Positions 55,930 through 64,000 of a stretch of 64,000 nucleotides of DNA are shown one piece after another. The position numbers and the translations under genes are program-made. Source of the stretch: Duganella sp. 1411. GTDB lineage: Bacteria; Pseudomonadota; Gammaproteobacteria; Burkholderiales; Burkholderiaceae_D. The DNA is taken from the NCBI RefSeq assembly GCF_017833525.1, contig NZ_JAFICD010000003.1:310001-374000 (forward strand), given 5' to 3'. The first letter of the stretch is position 1. Every line of letters starts with the position of its first letter. The notes below the pieces were generated by a model. That model had not been told where the DNA came from. It saw only the letters and a program-made list of their open reading frames with translations, and did not search any database.

Positions 55930-57090
55930 CTATGAATTGACCAGGCGGTGCGCGAGTTGTTCGATATCGGCCGGCTTCCAGCAATTGTTGAGGCGATGGC
56001 GCGGCCACGTCTGAATCTCTTGAAACACAGCAGGCCATGCTTCCGGATTCACGCTGACATATGCGGGAAGACCAGCCCCCCTCACGGCCATCGCGGCTAA
56101 GTATTGCTCGGGATGCATAGGCAGGAAGATCATTCGCATGCCCTTATCCAGACAGCGCGCAATGCCGCCGGTGGCACTGTGCCAGATACCGAGTTGTATA
56201 TCCTCCGGTAGCTCGTTGAGGTTAAACGGCAAGGGGCTGACCATTATCCGGGGGTTTTGGCATAACTCGCTTAGCACGCTATCCGGAAAGCCAGGTAGAT
56301 ATGCCACCACCTGATAACCGCAAGCCAACGCGGCGCGCAATACCGGCAGGCTTTCCGGATGATTCGGCTTTAGGTAGGCAAAGACCCGGGGTAGTCCATT
56401 GGCGGGCCACTCTGGCCGCACGCCGCCGCTATCGCCGAAAATCTGCCCCATATGCAGCTCGGGGGAATGCATGCCGAAATGATTGAACTCAGTCCAATTT
56501 CTATACAGCACCTTCGAGTTGAAAATGTCGGAAAAGCGGACAAGTTCGGCGTCCCCCACCATCCAGCGCGCGCGATTGACCATGCCAAGCACATTCAGCT
56601 CGGATTCTCTCAGGCGATCCTCGGTGACAGACGGGGTGTGGCGGATCGGCGGCAAACGATCGTCGGGGCGGACGCGCAGAGGCGGCGTCGAGAATCCGCT
56701 GTCAATGCAGATGACATCGATGCCCAAGGCCTTGCCGGCCAACCCCGCAGTGGGGGCATATTCGCAGATGATGCGGTCCGGCTTTAAGGCAGAAAAAATG
56801 GTGCGCCAGCCGATCAGCAAGGACGCGATACTGTCGGCGTCGCGATAGCCTGTGTTGAACAGCACCTCGGCATGGTTGATGGGGGCGGGTATCGGGTTCC
56901 GCAAATAGATGCGCGGCGCGGCCAGCCATTCCGTTCTGAAGCGGCCCAGAATTTTATGGGCCATGGTGATATCTTTCAATATGCAGGTGACCTTGTATCC
57001 CTGCCTCGTCAGCTCTTCGACTATTTTGGACATCGACACCAGATGGCCCAAGCCTTCGCCCAGCTCCCAACAAATAACAATATGTCGCAC
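55930..57090 (-). CDS. GT-B fold glycosyltransferase-like protein in the microcin-like locus
   Basis: A 386-residue protein resembling GT1/GT28 enzymes. The N-terminal Rossmann half begins 'MRHIVICWELGEGLGHLVSMSKIVEELTRQGYKVTCIL', like MurG/UGT starts. The C-terminal half has the nucleotide-sugar-binding pattern 'WHSATGGIARCLDKGMRMIFLPMHPEQYLAAMAVRGAGLPAYV'. No membrane helix or signal peptide, so it acts in the cytoplasm, where the unexported peptide would be. It starts 4 bp after the adaptor gene, clearly in the same operon. Possible acceptors are the peptide precursor or another small molecule. GT1 enzymes such as IroB/MchA act in some microcin loci by glucosylating a siderophore (known). 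The acceptor here is unproven. Confidence 0.72.
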   Translation of the reverse strand: MRHIVICWELGEGLGHLVSMSKIVEELTRQGYKVTCILKDITMAHKILGRFRTEWLAAPRIYLRNPIPAPINHAEVLFNTGYRDADSIASLLIGWRTIFSALKPDRIICEYAPTAGLAGKALGIDVICIDSGFSTPPLRVRPDDRLPPIRHTPSVTEDRLRESELNVLGMVNRARWMVGDAELVRFSDIFNSKVLYRNWTEFNHFGMHSPELHMGQIFGDSGGVRPEWPANGLPRVFAYLKPNHPESLPVLRAALACGYQVVAYLPGFPDSVLSELCQNPRIMVSPLPFNLNELPEDIQLGIWHSATGGIARCLDKGMRMIFLPMHPEQYLAAMAVRGAGLPAYVSVNPEAWPAVFQEIQTWPRHRLNNCWKPADIEQLAHRLVNS

Positions 57091-57094
57091 TGAT

Positions 57095-58351
57095 TTATAA
57101 CTTTCCGGTGATGCTATACAGCGGCTCTAACAACCATTCGTATAATTTTCGGGTATCGAGCAGTACGTCGGCATCGAGCGCCATCCCGTCTTGCAGATTG
57201 GTTTTCTTCCCGTAAGCCATCACGTGCTGCTCGTCCAGGGAAACAATCACCCGGTAAAATTCTTCAGGGGCCATGTTAAGTATTCGCAACTCGCCCGGCG
57301 GCAACGCCGAACGGGAGATCGTTTTGATCGTCGCGCCGTATTGTCCAAATTTTTGGTAAGGAAAAGCTTGGTAACGTATCAAGGCTCGCGCGCCTTCGTG
57401 CATGAAGCCGATCGCGCGGCTGGGCACGTACAAATAGGCTTCAAACTCACTGTTGGTAGGCAAAATACTCAACATGGGGATAGTCGGCGTCACGGTTTGT
57501 CCAGTCTCGGCGGACAGCGCCGTCGCCAGACCATCCTGGAGTGCGGTGATCGCGATTTCACGGCGCGCATCGTTTTCGTAACCTTGTTGCTCGGTGTCGG
57601 AAATTCCCCGTTCTATCGCGGACAATTTGTTCGCCGCGCTTAAGGGCGCGTTCTTCAATGCGCTTTTCACGGACGCAAGGTCGGCCCCCAGGGACATCTG
57701 CGTACGGCGAAGACTCTGCAGACGGGCGTCCTGATCGAGCTTATCCTGCTCCCGCTCCGACAGTTGCGCCGACGAGATGAATTTCGACGTAGACAGATCC
57801 CGGTATCGCACCAGATTCTCTTCGCTCAGCTGGGCACGCCTAGTCTGCGTGGTGATTTCCCGCTCGACGCTCTGCAGCTGCGCCGATACATCCAACACCT
57901 TTTGACTCAACGCCGACTCTTCTTCCTTCAACACCCGCCGCTGCGCCTCGAGCTCGATCGACAGCATCCTTTTTTTACTCGCAATCTTTTCCGCGATCGC
58001 GTCCTGAACGCCGCCGTTGACAGTATTGAGCTCTGTCGAGACGATGTAAAGGATCTGCCCTTTTGAAACAGTATCGCCTTCCCGAACCAGTTTTTTCACC
58101 ACGGTGCCGGCGACGGGCGCATAAATTTTGACGATGCCTTGGGAAGAGACCAGCCGGCCGGTGACCTTCTCCTTCCGGGTGTACTCGCCTTTCCATAGCA
58201 CCAAACCGATAGCCACCACGATAAGCGATGCGAACGTCGTGAAAAAGGTAATGCCAAGAGGTCTGACCAGCAGAATCTCTCCCAGCCATTTCTCTCTTTT
58301 GGCATCAATCACTTCTTGCCGAAATAATTTATCTTTGATCAGGGGGCGCAT
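57095..58351 (-). CDS. HlyD-type membrane-fusion adaptor for peptide export (CvaA-like)
   Basis: A 418-residue adaptor. It has a cytoplasmic N-terminus and one membrane helix (about 35-53, 'FFTTFASLIVVAIGLVLW'). The first lipoyl half reads 'VKIYAPVAGTVVKKLVREGDTVSKGQILYIV', and a long coiled coil spans about 115-245. A C-terminal beta domain ('FEAYLYVPSRAIGFMHEGARALIRYQAFPYQKFGQYGATI') matches the CvaA/bacteriocin secretion group. Its ATG overlaps the transporter stop by one base (TGATG). It should join the C39 transporter to a TolC-like outer-membrane channel encoded elsewhere. Confidence 0.92.
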   Translation of the reverse strand: MRPLIKDKLFRQEVIDAKREKWLGEILLVRPLGITFFTTFASLIVVAIGLVLWKGEYTRKEKVTGRLVSSQGIVKIYAPVAGTVVKKLVREGDTVSKGQILYIVSTELNTVNGGVQDAIAEKIASKKRMLSIELEAQRRVLKEEESALSQKVLDVSAQLQSVEREITTQTRRAQLSEENLVRYRDLSTSKFISSAQLSEREQDKLDQDARLQSLRRTQMSLGADLASVKSALKNAPLSAANKLSAIERGISDTEQQGYENDARREIAITALQDGLATALSAETGQTVTPTIPMLSILPTNSEFEAYLYVPSRAIGFMHEGARALIRYQAFPYQKFGQYGATIKTISRSALPPGELRILNMAPEEFYRVIVSLDEQHVMAYGKKTNLQDGMALDADVLLDTRKLYEWLLEPLYSITGKL

Positions 58352-60606
58352 CAGGACACCAGGTTGACATCGCTCGCCGCGCTGGTCGGCGCGGTCGGCA
58401 CAGTTACTTCGTCGCTCTTTTGTCCGATCACGATCACGCGATCGGCGCTTGCAATGGTTTCGCTCCGGTGGGCGACGATGACGCGCGTCAGCGAGAGTTT
58501 TTTTACGACTTTCGATATCTTCTTTTCATTGGCGATATCCAGTTGGCTGGTGGCCTCATCGAGGAACAAAATCTTCGGCCGATAGTAGAGCGCCCGCGCC
58601 AGCAGCAAACGCTGTTTTTGGCCGCCGGAAAGCAGCGATCCCATGTCGCCGACCAGGCTGTTGTAACCCATCGGCATCATCTCGATTTCCTTGTGTAGCG
58701 ACGCCATCTTGGCGCATTCTTCAATCCAGTCCTGGTCGGCGTCCGTGGCAAAAAAACTGATGTTGTCCCCGATGGATCCGGCGAACAAGGTGTCTTCCTG
58801 CATCACCGTCGCGACCAGCTTCCGATAATTACCCGGGCCCAACTCGTTCAGCGGTATTCCACCTATGCGGATCACGCCCTTTTGCGGATGAAGTATCCCC
58901 AACATCAACTTCATCAGCGTCGATTTGCCGCATCCCGACGGTCCGGTGATGGCCACGGATTCGCCGGCGCCGATCTGGAAGCTTACATTGGCGAGGACCG
59001 GTTTCTCGCCGGCGCCATAAGCGAAAGTTACGTCCTCCACCGAGATGGCAGGTTCGATAGCGTGCAGATCGCTGCGCACCGAGACCGGTACATACTCCGG
59101 TTCAGCCAAGGCAATGTCCGCCAGCCTTTCGCCTTGCAATTTGAGCATCTTCAGTTCAAAGAGCTTGTCGATAAAACTGGTGACCCGGGTCGAAAATTGC
59201 TCTTTGTAAGACAGAAAGGCGAACAGCATGCCTATCGAAAACAATCCGTCGATCACCAATTTCGCGCCGAACGCGACAACAATGACTTCCTCGATTTTAA
59301 ACAGCAGACTATTTCCGCCGCCAAACATGAGGCCGAGCCGCTGGGTCCGCAGCGAGGCATTTTTTTGACTGACCACCGCATTCAACCAGCGCACGGTGCG
59401 ATCTTTTTCTTTAAGAAACAGCCGGATACTTTGTATGCCGCGGATCGTTTCCATGAACAGGCTTTGCTGCCGTGCGTCGTGCACGATCGAACTTTCCGTT
59501 GCGGACAACAGCGCCGCATATAGCGCAAATCGCAGGATGATGTACGACACGACAGCGACGAGGCCGATGCAGCTTAAGAACGGACTGTAGATCGTCATCA
59601 TTATCAGCGTGCCCACAGTCATGATCCCGTCGAGGATGGCCCCGACGAAACTGGTGGTCAATGTCGACTGGATGGAATGGATCGAATTAAAGCGCGACAC
59701 GACATCACCCATATGCCGCTTCTGGAAGTAATCGATCGGCAATTTCAACATGTGGCTGAATAAATTGGCCAGCCATTGCACGTTCAGCGTGGTGCTCATA
59801 ACGAGGATCGCGTAGCCTCTGACGACCTCGACCGCCACACTGATGATCTTCAAAACACCAAAACCTATCGCCAATGTCACGAGCAGATCGACGTCGGCCG
59901 CCACGATCGCCTGGTCGATCACCCATTGATTAAAGAAGGGAGCGATCAGCGTAAAGGCCTCCAGCACCAGGGCCAGGATCGCGATCTGCGTCAACGAGCG
60001 CTTGAGCCCGGTTACCGTACCCATCATCTCCCGCAACTTGACGGTTCTCCGCTCCGTGCGCGGCTGAAAGCCATGGCTCGGCGCCAGCTCGACAGCTACC
60101 CCTGTGAACCTCTGCGCCGCCTCGGCGAATGTATGGCTGCGGACACCTCTGGCCGGGTCGTGCACCACGATTCCGGTGCGCGTGACCTTTTTGAGCACGA
60201 CGAAGTGATCCAGATTCCAATGCAGTATGCAGGGCAGTTGCAGGTGGCCGAGCTCGTGCATCTCAAGTCTCAACGGGCGCGGAACGAGATCAAGCCCGCC
60301 GGCGATCTCGACCAATTGCGTTAGCGTGGCGCCCTTCAACGACAGCGGAAACCGCTTGCGCAAAGTCGCAACGTCTGTGGAAAAGCCGTGATAGGAGGCG
60401 ACCATGGCCAGACACGCCAAGCTGCATTCACTTGCCTCGGTCTGATGCTGCATCGGGAGTTTTTTACGAAACCCTAATTGCAGCCTCTCTAATACGGCTT
60501 GCTTAAAATCGGCGTTCAAGTTTAGTTCGTTGGTAGCGTTAGTAGGCCCGCGTCGCGGTGAATCTTGCTCACCGGTCGATTTACTTTGTCGATTAATGTG
60601 CTGCAC
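58351..60606 (-). CDS. C39 peptidase-containing ABC exporter (PCAT, CvaB/LagD-like)
   Basis: A 751-residue bifunctional transporter that cleaves a double-glycine leader and exports the mature peptide. The N-terminal C39 protease has catalytic Cys61 ('QTEASECSLACLAMVA'), His134 ('WNLDHFVVL') and Asp150 ('VHDPARG'), all intact. Six membrane helices span about 200-480. The ATPase domain has Walker A 'GPSGCGKST', signature 'LSGGQKQRLLLARAL' and Walker B 'ILFLDEATSQLD'. A GTG start at 60606 lacks a strong ribosome site; a start further downstream, before 'LQLGFRKKLPMQHQ', is possible. It lies 58 bp after the leader-peptide gene, which it presumably processes. Confidence 0.94.
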   Translation of the reverse strand: MQHINRQSKSTGEQDSPRRGPTNATNELNLNADFKQAVLERLQLGFRKKLPMQHQTEASECSLACLAMVASYHGFSTDVATLRKRFPLSLKGATLTQLVEIAGGLDLVPRPLRLEMHELGHLQLPCILHWNLDHFVVLKKVTRTGIVVHDPARGVRSHTFAEAAQRFTGVAVELAPSHGFQPRTERRTVKLREMMGTVTGLKRSLTQIAILALVLEAFTLIAPFFNQWVIDQAIVAADVDLLVTLAIGFGVLKIISVAVEVVRGYAILVMSTTLNVQWLANLFSHMLKLPIDYFQKRHMGDVVSRFNSIHSIQSTLTTSFVGAILDGIMTVGTLIMMTIYSPFLSCIGLVAVVSYIILRFALYAALLSATESSIVHDARQQSLFMETIRGIQSIRLFLKEKDRTVRWLNAVVSQKNASLRTQRLGLMFGGGNSLLFKIEEVIVVAFGAKLVIDGLFSIGMLFAFLSYKEQFSTRVTSFIDKLFELKMLKLQGERLADIALAEPEYVPVSVRSDLHAIEPAISVEDVTFAYGAGEKPVLANVSFQIGAGESVAITGPSGCGKSTLMKLMLGILHPQKGVIRIGGIPLNELGPGNYRKLVATVMQEDTLFAGSIGDNISFFATDADQDWIEECAKMASLHKEIEMMPMGYNSLVGDMGSLLSGGQKQRLLLARALYYRPKILFLDEATSQLDIANEKKISKVVKKLSLTRVIVAHRSETIASADRVIVIGQKSDEVTVPTAPTSAASDVNLVS

Positions 60607-60613
60607 AAAGCGA

Positions 60614-60651
60614 CAGCCGCGCCCCCCGAAGACAACAGGAAAGCGCGGCTG
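60614..60651. promoter_or_regulatory. Inverted repeat between precursor and exporter genes
   Basis: CAGCCGCGC and GCGCGGCTG form a perfect 9-bp stem with a 20-base loop, just after the precursor stop codon on the minus strand. It could act as a partial terminator or RNA-stability hairpin that favours expression of the peptide over the exporter. Confidence 0.55.
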
Positions 60652-60664
60652 AACGCTCTAACTA

Positions 60665-60991
60665 TTAGCGGCCGTTGAGCAGCGTAGCTTTGGCGCCGTC
60701 GGCAACGGTGCCGTTGACATAGTTACCGGTGATACCACCAACAGCGATACAAACTGGCGTACCCGCACCGGCGGTTAATACCTCGCAAGCGGTGCCGACT
60801 ACCATACCGGCAGCGGTGCCGGCAAAGGCGCCCACGCCGTTTGCAAAATTATTGGCGAACGCATACTCGTCCTTTGCGTTTTGAACGTCTTGTTGCGAGC
60901 CGGTGATAACAACCGTCTGCATGTCGTCGTTCGAGCCGTAGTCATAGCCACCAGCGATAAAATCCATTTCTTCAATTTCAATACTACGCAT
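60665..60991 (-). CDS. Double-glycine-leader peptide precursor (microcin/bacteriocin-like)
   Basis: A 108-residue precursor with leader 'MRSIEIEEMDFIAGG' (Met/Ile/Glu/Met pattern ending Gly14-Gly15), the form cut by C39 exporters. The predicted mature peptide of 93 residues starts 'YDYGSNDD'. It has an acidic N-terminal part and then a Gly/Ala-rich hydrophobic region ('NFANGVGAFAGTAAGMVVGTACEVL') with two Cys 12 residues apart that could form a disulfide, and ends 'LLNGR'. Glycine-zipper hydrophobicity suits a membrane-active peptide. The ATG at 60991 has GGGAG at six bases; an ATG two codons earlier is too close to that site. It shows no homology that I recognise to a named microcin. The C39 exporter follows. 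Confidence 0.85.
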   Translation of the reverse strand: MRSIEIEEMDFIAGGYDYGSNDDMQTVVITGSQQDVQNAKDEYAFANNFANGVGAFAGTAAGMVVGTACEVLTAGAGTPVCIAVGGITGNYVNGTVADGAKATLLNGR

Positions 60992-61016
60992 GCACATCTC
61001 CCTTTAAAGTTAACAA

Positions 61017-61037
61017 AACCGCCGTCTATAGGCGGTT
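61017..61037. promoter_or_regulatory. Hairpin in the precursor-gene leader
   Basis: AACCGCC-N7-GGCGGTT, followed on the minus strand by TTTTG, ends 26 bp before the precursor start. It could be a weak terminator of upstream transcription or a 5' RNA structure. Confidence 0.45.
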
Positions 61038-61073
61038 CGATCGGCATGGATACGCGTCCAATGCCGTATTGGC

Positions 61074-61093
61074 ACGATGTCAAAAAACATCGT
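61074..61093. promoter_or_regulatory. Inverted repeat upstream of the precursor gene
   Basis: ACGATGT-N6-ACATCGT is a perfect 7-bp inverted repeat with an A-rich spacer, about 85-100 bp upstream of the precursor start. On the minus strand a TTGACA (-35-like) word overlaps the right half of the repeat, but I found no good -10. Possible operator. Confidence 0.4.
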
Positions 61094-61216
61094 CGAACCA
61101 ATTCTTTCGGCTTCACATGAATAGGATGATCGCATCGGCATCACCACGCATCCACGGAAAAGCCCTTATGGCGCTACTCCTTTTCGTCCCCGTCACAAGC
61201 TTCCTTAATTAACACA

Positions 61217-62584
61217 TTACGCATGCGAGTGAATAGCCGGCGCGGCGTGGCTTACCAGTCGCGATATCTCCTGCTCGAATTTTCGCCCCTCGCCGTTAAT
61301 ATCAAAGCCTTGCAATATTTTGTTGCGCGCTTTTCTTCCGGCGATCCGGGCAAATTCCTTGTTTCTTAATCCAAACCTGATCTTTTCCGCCAGGGCGACT
61401 GGATCGTTCGGTGCCACCAGCAAGCCGTCTATCCCATCGCAAACCAATTCGTCGATACCCGAGACATCTGAAGTGACCACCAGCCGTTCCATCGCCATCG
61501 CCTCTTTAAGGCTATTCGGCAGTATGTCGCGATCGCCATCGGACGCTACCACACACGGCAACACAAAAATTTCCGACTCGTTCAGCATGTCCTTGATCAC
61601 CTTGTGACGGAAAGGCCCGACTATGTGCACGACATCGCTCAAACCCGCCGATTCGATCTGCTGTAAAAGAACACTCCTGAGCACCCCACCGCCAACGATA
61701 GACAGCTGGAAAGGTTGCCCACTGGCCCGCAGCAGCGCGCACGCCTCGATCAGCACTTCCAGTCCCTTTTTCGGCACCAGCCTGGCAACACATATCAGCT
61801 GATTTTCCTTGACCACTATCGCCGGATCCACAGTGAAAAGCAGGGCGTCAATACTGCTGTGCACAACCTGCATCTCGCCCTGAAAAGAAAACATCGAAGA
61901 CAATGTTTTCTTGTTGAATTCGGAAATCGTGAATATCTTGCTGGCTTCCCTTATTATTTTGTTTCTTCGGGACAAATACCTCGGATCGGCCTTTTCCAGA
62001 TAGATATCGCGCGACCGCAGCGTAACGGTGTAAGGCACACGGGGCAACGCGGCGTGCAGCTGTGCCAAAGCGTCCACATCCCAGGCGAACAGAAAAGGGC
62101 AATGGATATGATCTGGCGAAAAAGTCTGGTATTTCAGGACATATTCGCTTTTCGAAACGGAAATATTATTTTTACGAATTCCATCAATGAAAATTTCCCA
62201 ACGCTCAGCGACCTGTTTTTTTGTTTTTTCGAAAAAAGACAAGCCCGAAAATTTCTTCGTGAAAATACGCTTCAGTTCGGCATCGACGTCCCGGTCTTTT
62301 ATGAAGTTAAACCAGAAGAAATTCCGATAATGCTTACCTCTGCTCGCCCACAGAAAACGCAACGCAATGTTCAATTGCTCGGACAGTGCAATCTTTTTCA
62401 AGCCAAAACATACGACATTCCCCAACAAGCCCTCATCGATGATTTTGCCGTTCAGATTAGACAGGTCTGACCAGTTTGAAATAATGCGGACCTCGTGCCC
62501 CGCGCGCTTCAGATATAAAATTTCCTCAAGAATAAATGTCTCGGTCGGTTTGGGAAACGTATTTCTAATGTAAGCAATTTTCAT
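61217..62584 (-). CDS. GT4-family glycosyltransferase
   Basis: A 455-residue retaining glycosyltransferase starting 'MKIAYIRNTFPKPTETFILEEILYLKRAGHEVRI', like exopolysaccharide colanic/amylovoran enzymes. The C-terminal GT4 domain has 'LICVARLVPKKGLEVLIEACALL', 'VHIVGPFRHKVIKDMLNESEIFVLPCV' and the Glu-x7-Glu region 'NSLKEAMAMERLVVTSDVSGIDELV'. It transfers an activated sugar to a lipid-linked or polymer acceptor in the cytoplasm. The start was moved to ATG 62584; 14 upstream codons are not family-like. It is separated from the peptide precursor by 225 bp with a likely promoter, so it belongs more likely to the polysaccharide genes beyond. Confidence 0.88.
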   Translation of the reverse strand: MKIAYIRNTFPKPTETFILEEILYLKRAGHEVRIISNWSDLSNLNGKIIDEGLLGNVVCFGLKKIALSEQLNIALRFLWASRGKHYRNFFWFNFIKDRDVDAELKRIFTKKFSGLSFFEKTKKQVAERWEIFIDGIRKNNISVSKSEYVLKYQTFSPDHIHCPFLFAWDVDALAQLHAALPRVPYTVTLRSRDIYLEKADPRYLSRRNKIIREASKIFTISEFNKKTLSSMFSFQGEMQVVHSSIDALLFTVDPAIVVKENQLICVARLVPKKGLEVLIEACALLRASGQPFQLSIVGGGVLRSVLLQQIESAGLSDVVHIVGPFRHKVIKDMLNESEIFVLPCVVASDGDRDILPNSLKEAMAMERLVVTSDVSGIDELVCDGIDGLLVAPNDPVALAEKIRFGLRNKEFARIAGRKARNKILQGFDINGEGRKFEQEISRLVSHAAPAIHSHA

Positions 62585-62947
62585 GTTTTTCTGTCGAGCT
62601 TCAAATCCAAGTGCGCGAATGAACACTCCCTCGCGCAGCGCTACGTACCCAGCGAATTATGTTATTGGATCGCAATTTATCATCAATTCCTATCAAATAG
62701 CTAGTAATTTAGAAATATTTTCCGTTGTGACATTTTGATAGAATTTGCGCAACTTTACCCTGTATGATCTCGCAACAGTTCCGAATAAAAATATTTTCGA
62801 AATGATATTTGTGTGTTATTTTTGACAATGCAAATATACAGTATTCACATCCCTGAAAACGGCCAATCTACAAACCATATTGCGATGTGGCCGAAGGAGT
62901 GCACCTATTCGGGCTGCCTATTATTACTACTAAGTGGGGACAATTTA
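62585..62947. other. AT-rich divergent promoter region
   Basis: A 363-bp gap between the GT4 gene (left) and the epimerase gene (right), strikingly AT-rich compared with the rest of the window. TTGACA (62822-62827) and TAGAAT (62739-62744) occur on the plus strand, but neither is paired with a matching partner at normal spacing. I found no ops/JUMPstart element and no gene. Confidence 0.45.
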
Positions 62948-63991
62948 ATGGCAAACGTTTTAGTCACAGGCGCAGCCGGTTTTATAGGTAGCGCTGTTTC
63001 TGCCCGCTTGGCCACGATGGGCCATCGTGTGGTGGGTTGCGATAATTTCAATGACTATTACCCCCCCCGCCTGAAACATGAACGGGTAGCAGCGTTGCTC
63101 ACACCACTTGGCGTGGAGTGTCGTGACATCGAGTTGGGTGATGAAAGGCAGGTTCAAACACTGTTTGCCAGCGCCGCGCCGACACTGGTCGTCCACTTGG
63201 CCGCGCAAGCGGGGGTTCGCTATTCGCTGAAAAAACCACAGGCCTACGTGCAGTCCAATTTGGTTGCGTTCGGTCAAATGTTGGAGGCATGTCGCACACA
63301 CCAGATCGAGCACTTCGTCTATGCCAGCAGCAGCAGCGTCTACGGCTCGAATGCCAAGGTGCCATTCTGCGAAGATGACGTGACCGACACACCTATTTCC
63401 CTCTATGCCGCCACCAAGAAGTCGAACGAATTGATGGCCCATTCGTACAGCAGCCTTTATCAACTGGCCATGACTGGCATGCGCCTGTTCACCGCTTATG
63501 GCCCGTGGGGCAGGCCGGACATGGCGTACTTCAGTTTTGCGGATAAGATGATGGCGCAGCAAACAATACCAGTGTTCGCACAGGGCCAGCTCTCGCGCGA
63601 CTTCACCTACATCGATGACGTTGTCGAATCCGTCGTGCGGCTGCTGTTCAAGCCTCAACCGGGTGGTACGCAAGCGCCGCACGCTGTCTTCAATGTCGGG
63701 AACAGCAACCCGCGCCCACTGATGGAGTTTATCGGCATACTGGAAAATGCTCTGGGCGTCGTCGCCAACAAGCAGTTCCTTCCCATGCAGCCGGGCGACC
63801 TGTCGGCTACCTACGCGGATGTAAGTAAATTGCAACAGTGGATAGACTTTACGCCGAGTGTTTCCCTCGAAACAGGGTTGCAAGAGTTCGCAAAGTGGTT
63901 TCGCAGATGGAACGCGGAATGCCCGAAACCGGCGTCGGAAATCCGCTTGGAACCCCGCTCCAATCCCTATCGAGAAGTAGTGGCGATGTAG
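62948..63991 (+). CDS. NAD-dependent epimerase, UDP-glucuronate 4-epimerase-like
   Basis: A 347-residue extended SDR that interconverts UDP-sugars, most likely UDP-glucuronate and UDP-galacturonate. NAD loop 'TGAAGFIG' (7-14), 'LAAQAGVRYSLKKPQAYVQSN' (84-104), catalytic Ser in 'YASSSSVYG' (125-133), Tyr153 and Lys157 ('YAATKKSNELMAHSYS'), and 'GLRFFTVYGPWGRPDMA'-like 'MRLFTAYGPWGRPDMAYFSFADKM' identify the group. The start ATG ('MANVLVTGAAG') has GGGG upstream; 45 earlier codons in frame do not look like coding sequence. Provides precursors for the surface polysaccharide genes expected to the right. Confidence 0.9.
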   Translation: MANVLVTGAAGFIGSAVSARLATMGHRVVGCDNFNDYYPPRLKHERVAALLTPLGVECRDIELGDERQVQTLFASAAPTLVVHLAAQAGVRYSLKKPQAYVQSNLVAFGQMLEACRTHQIEHFVYASSSSVYGSNAKVPFCEDDVTDTPISLYAATKKSNELMAHSYSSLYQLAMTGMRLFTAYGPWGRPDMAYFSFADKMMAQQTIPVFAQGQLSRDFTYIDDVVESVVRLLFKPQPGGTQAPHAVFNVGNSNPRPLMEFIGILENALGVVANKQFLPMQPGDLSATYADVSKLQQWIDFTPSVSLETGLQEFAKWFRRWNAECPKPASEIRLEPRSNPYREVVAM

Positions 63992-64000
63992 CCGATGCAA

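Noticed and set aside
55930..60991. Classification of the peptide locus as a canonical SunS/sublancin-type glycocin
   Set aside because: The glycosyltransferase looks GT1/GT28-like, not GT2, and the core peptide has only two cysteines without the nested two-disulfide pattern.
61117..61212. Short plus-strand frame (31 codons) between the precursor and GT4 genes, with a hydrophobic C-terminal stretch
   Set aside because: No convincing ribosome site, antisense to the likely precursor promoter, and no leader-type motif.

Overview
The window is high-GC DNA from a beta-proteobacterium, most likely an Oxalobacteraceae member (Massilia, Duganella or Janthinobacterium relatives). This placement is inferred from protein character and gene order, not from a marker-gene comparison. 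The first 55 kb is mostly conserved chromosomal housekeeping genes. The last 9 kb is less GC-rich and looks accessory. I saw no tRNA, rRNA, CRISPR array, transposase or prophage gene.

Layout. 0-7 kb: the end of a beta-propeller-like protein, phaB and phaA (polyhydroxyalkanoate precursors), and the divergent pair metR/metE. 7-17 kb: minCDE (division-site placement), a small membrane-associated protein, an orphan response regulator, hemA, prfA, dsbB, prmC, gshA and an acetylpolyamine-amidohydrolase-like deacetylase. 17-26 kb: a serine hydrolase, a Fur-box-controlled TonB receptor with a fused PepSY/flavodoxin reductase, a BlaI/BlaR1-like pair and ohr. 26-36 kb: a sigma-54 two-component system divergent from a four-gene MacAB-like export operon, with a candidate enhancer palindrome and a -24/-12 promoter between them. 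36-55 kb: FKBP lipoprotein, kup, rarD, a MocR regulator divergent from a Bcr/CflA pump, an M61 peptidase, ettA, an outer-membrane barrel, an AlkB-like dioxygenase, a TetR/SDR pair, DUF2520, DUF924, MgtC and an M24 aminopeptidase.

55.5-61 kb is the most interesting part. It is a compact minus-strand locus: a double-glycine-leader peptide precursor, a C39 peptidase-ABC transporter, a HlyD-type adaptor, a GT-B glycosyltransferase-like protein and a small two-helix membrane protein. It reads as a microcin/bacteriocin-like secretion system in which a glycosyltransferase may act on the peptide. 61-64 kb holds a GT4 glycosyltransferase and a UDP-glucuronate-epimerase-like enzyme, probably the edge of a surface-polysaccharide cluster.

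Two families of dispersed intergenic palindromic repeats are present. One is built on GGGGTCGTACCCC (three copies) and the other on GGCGGATTACGGCGTTCCGC (three loci). Both sit downstream of gene ends.
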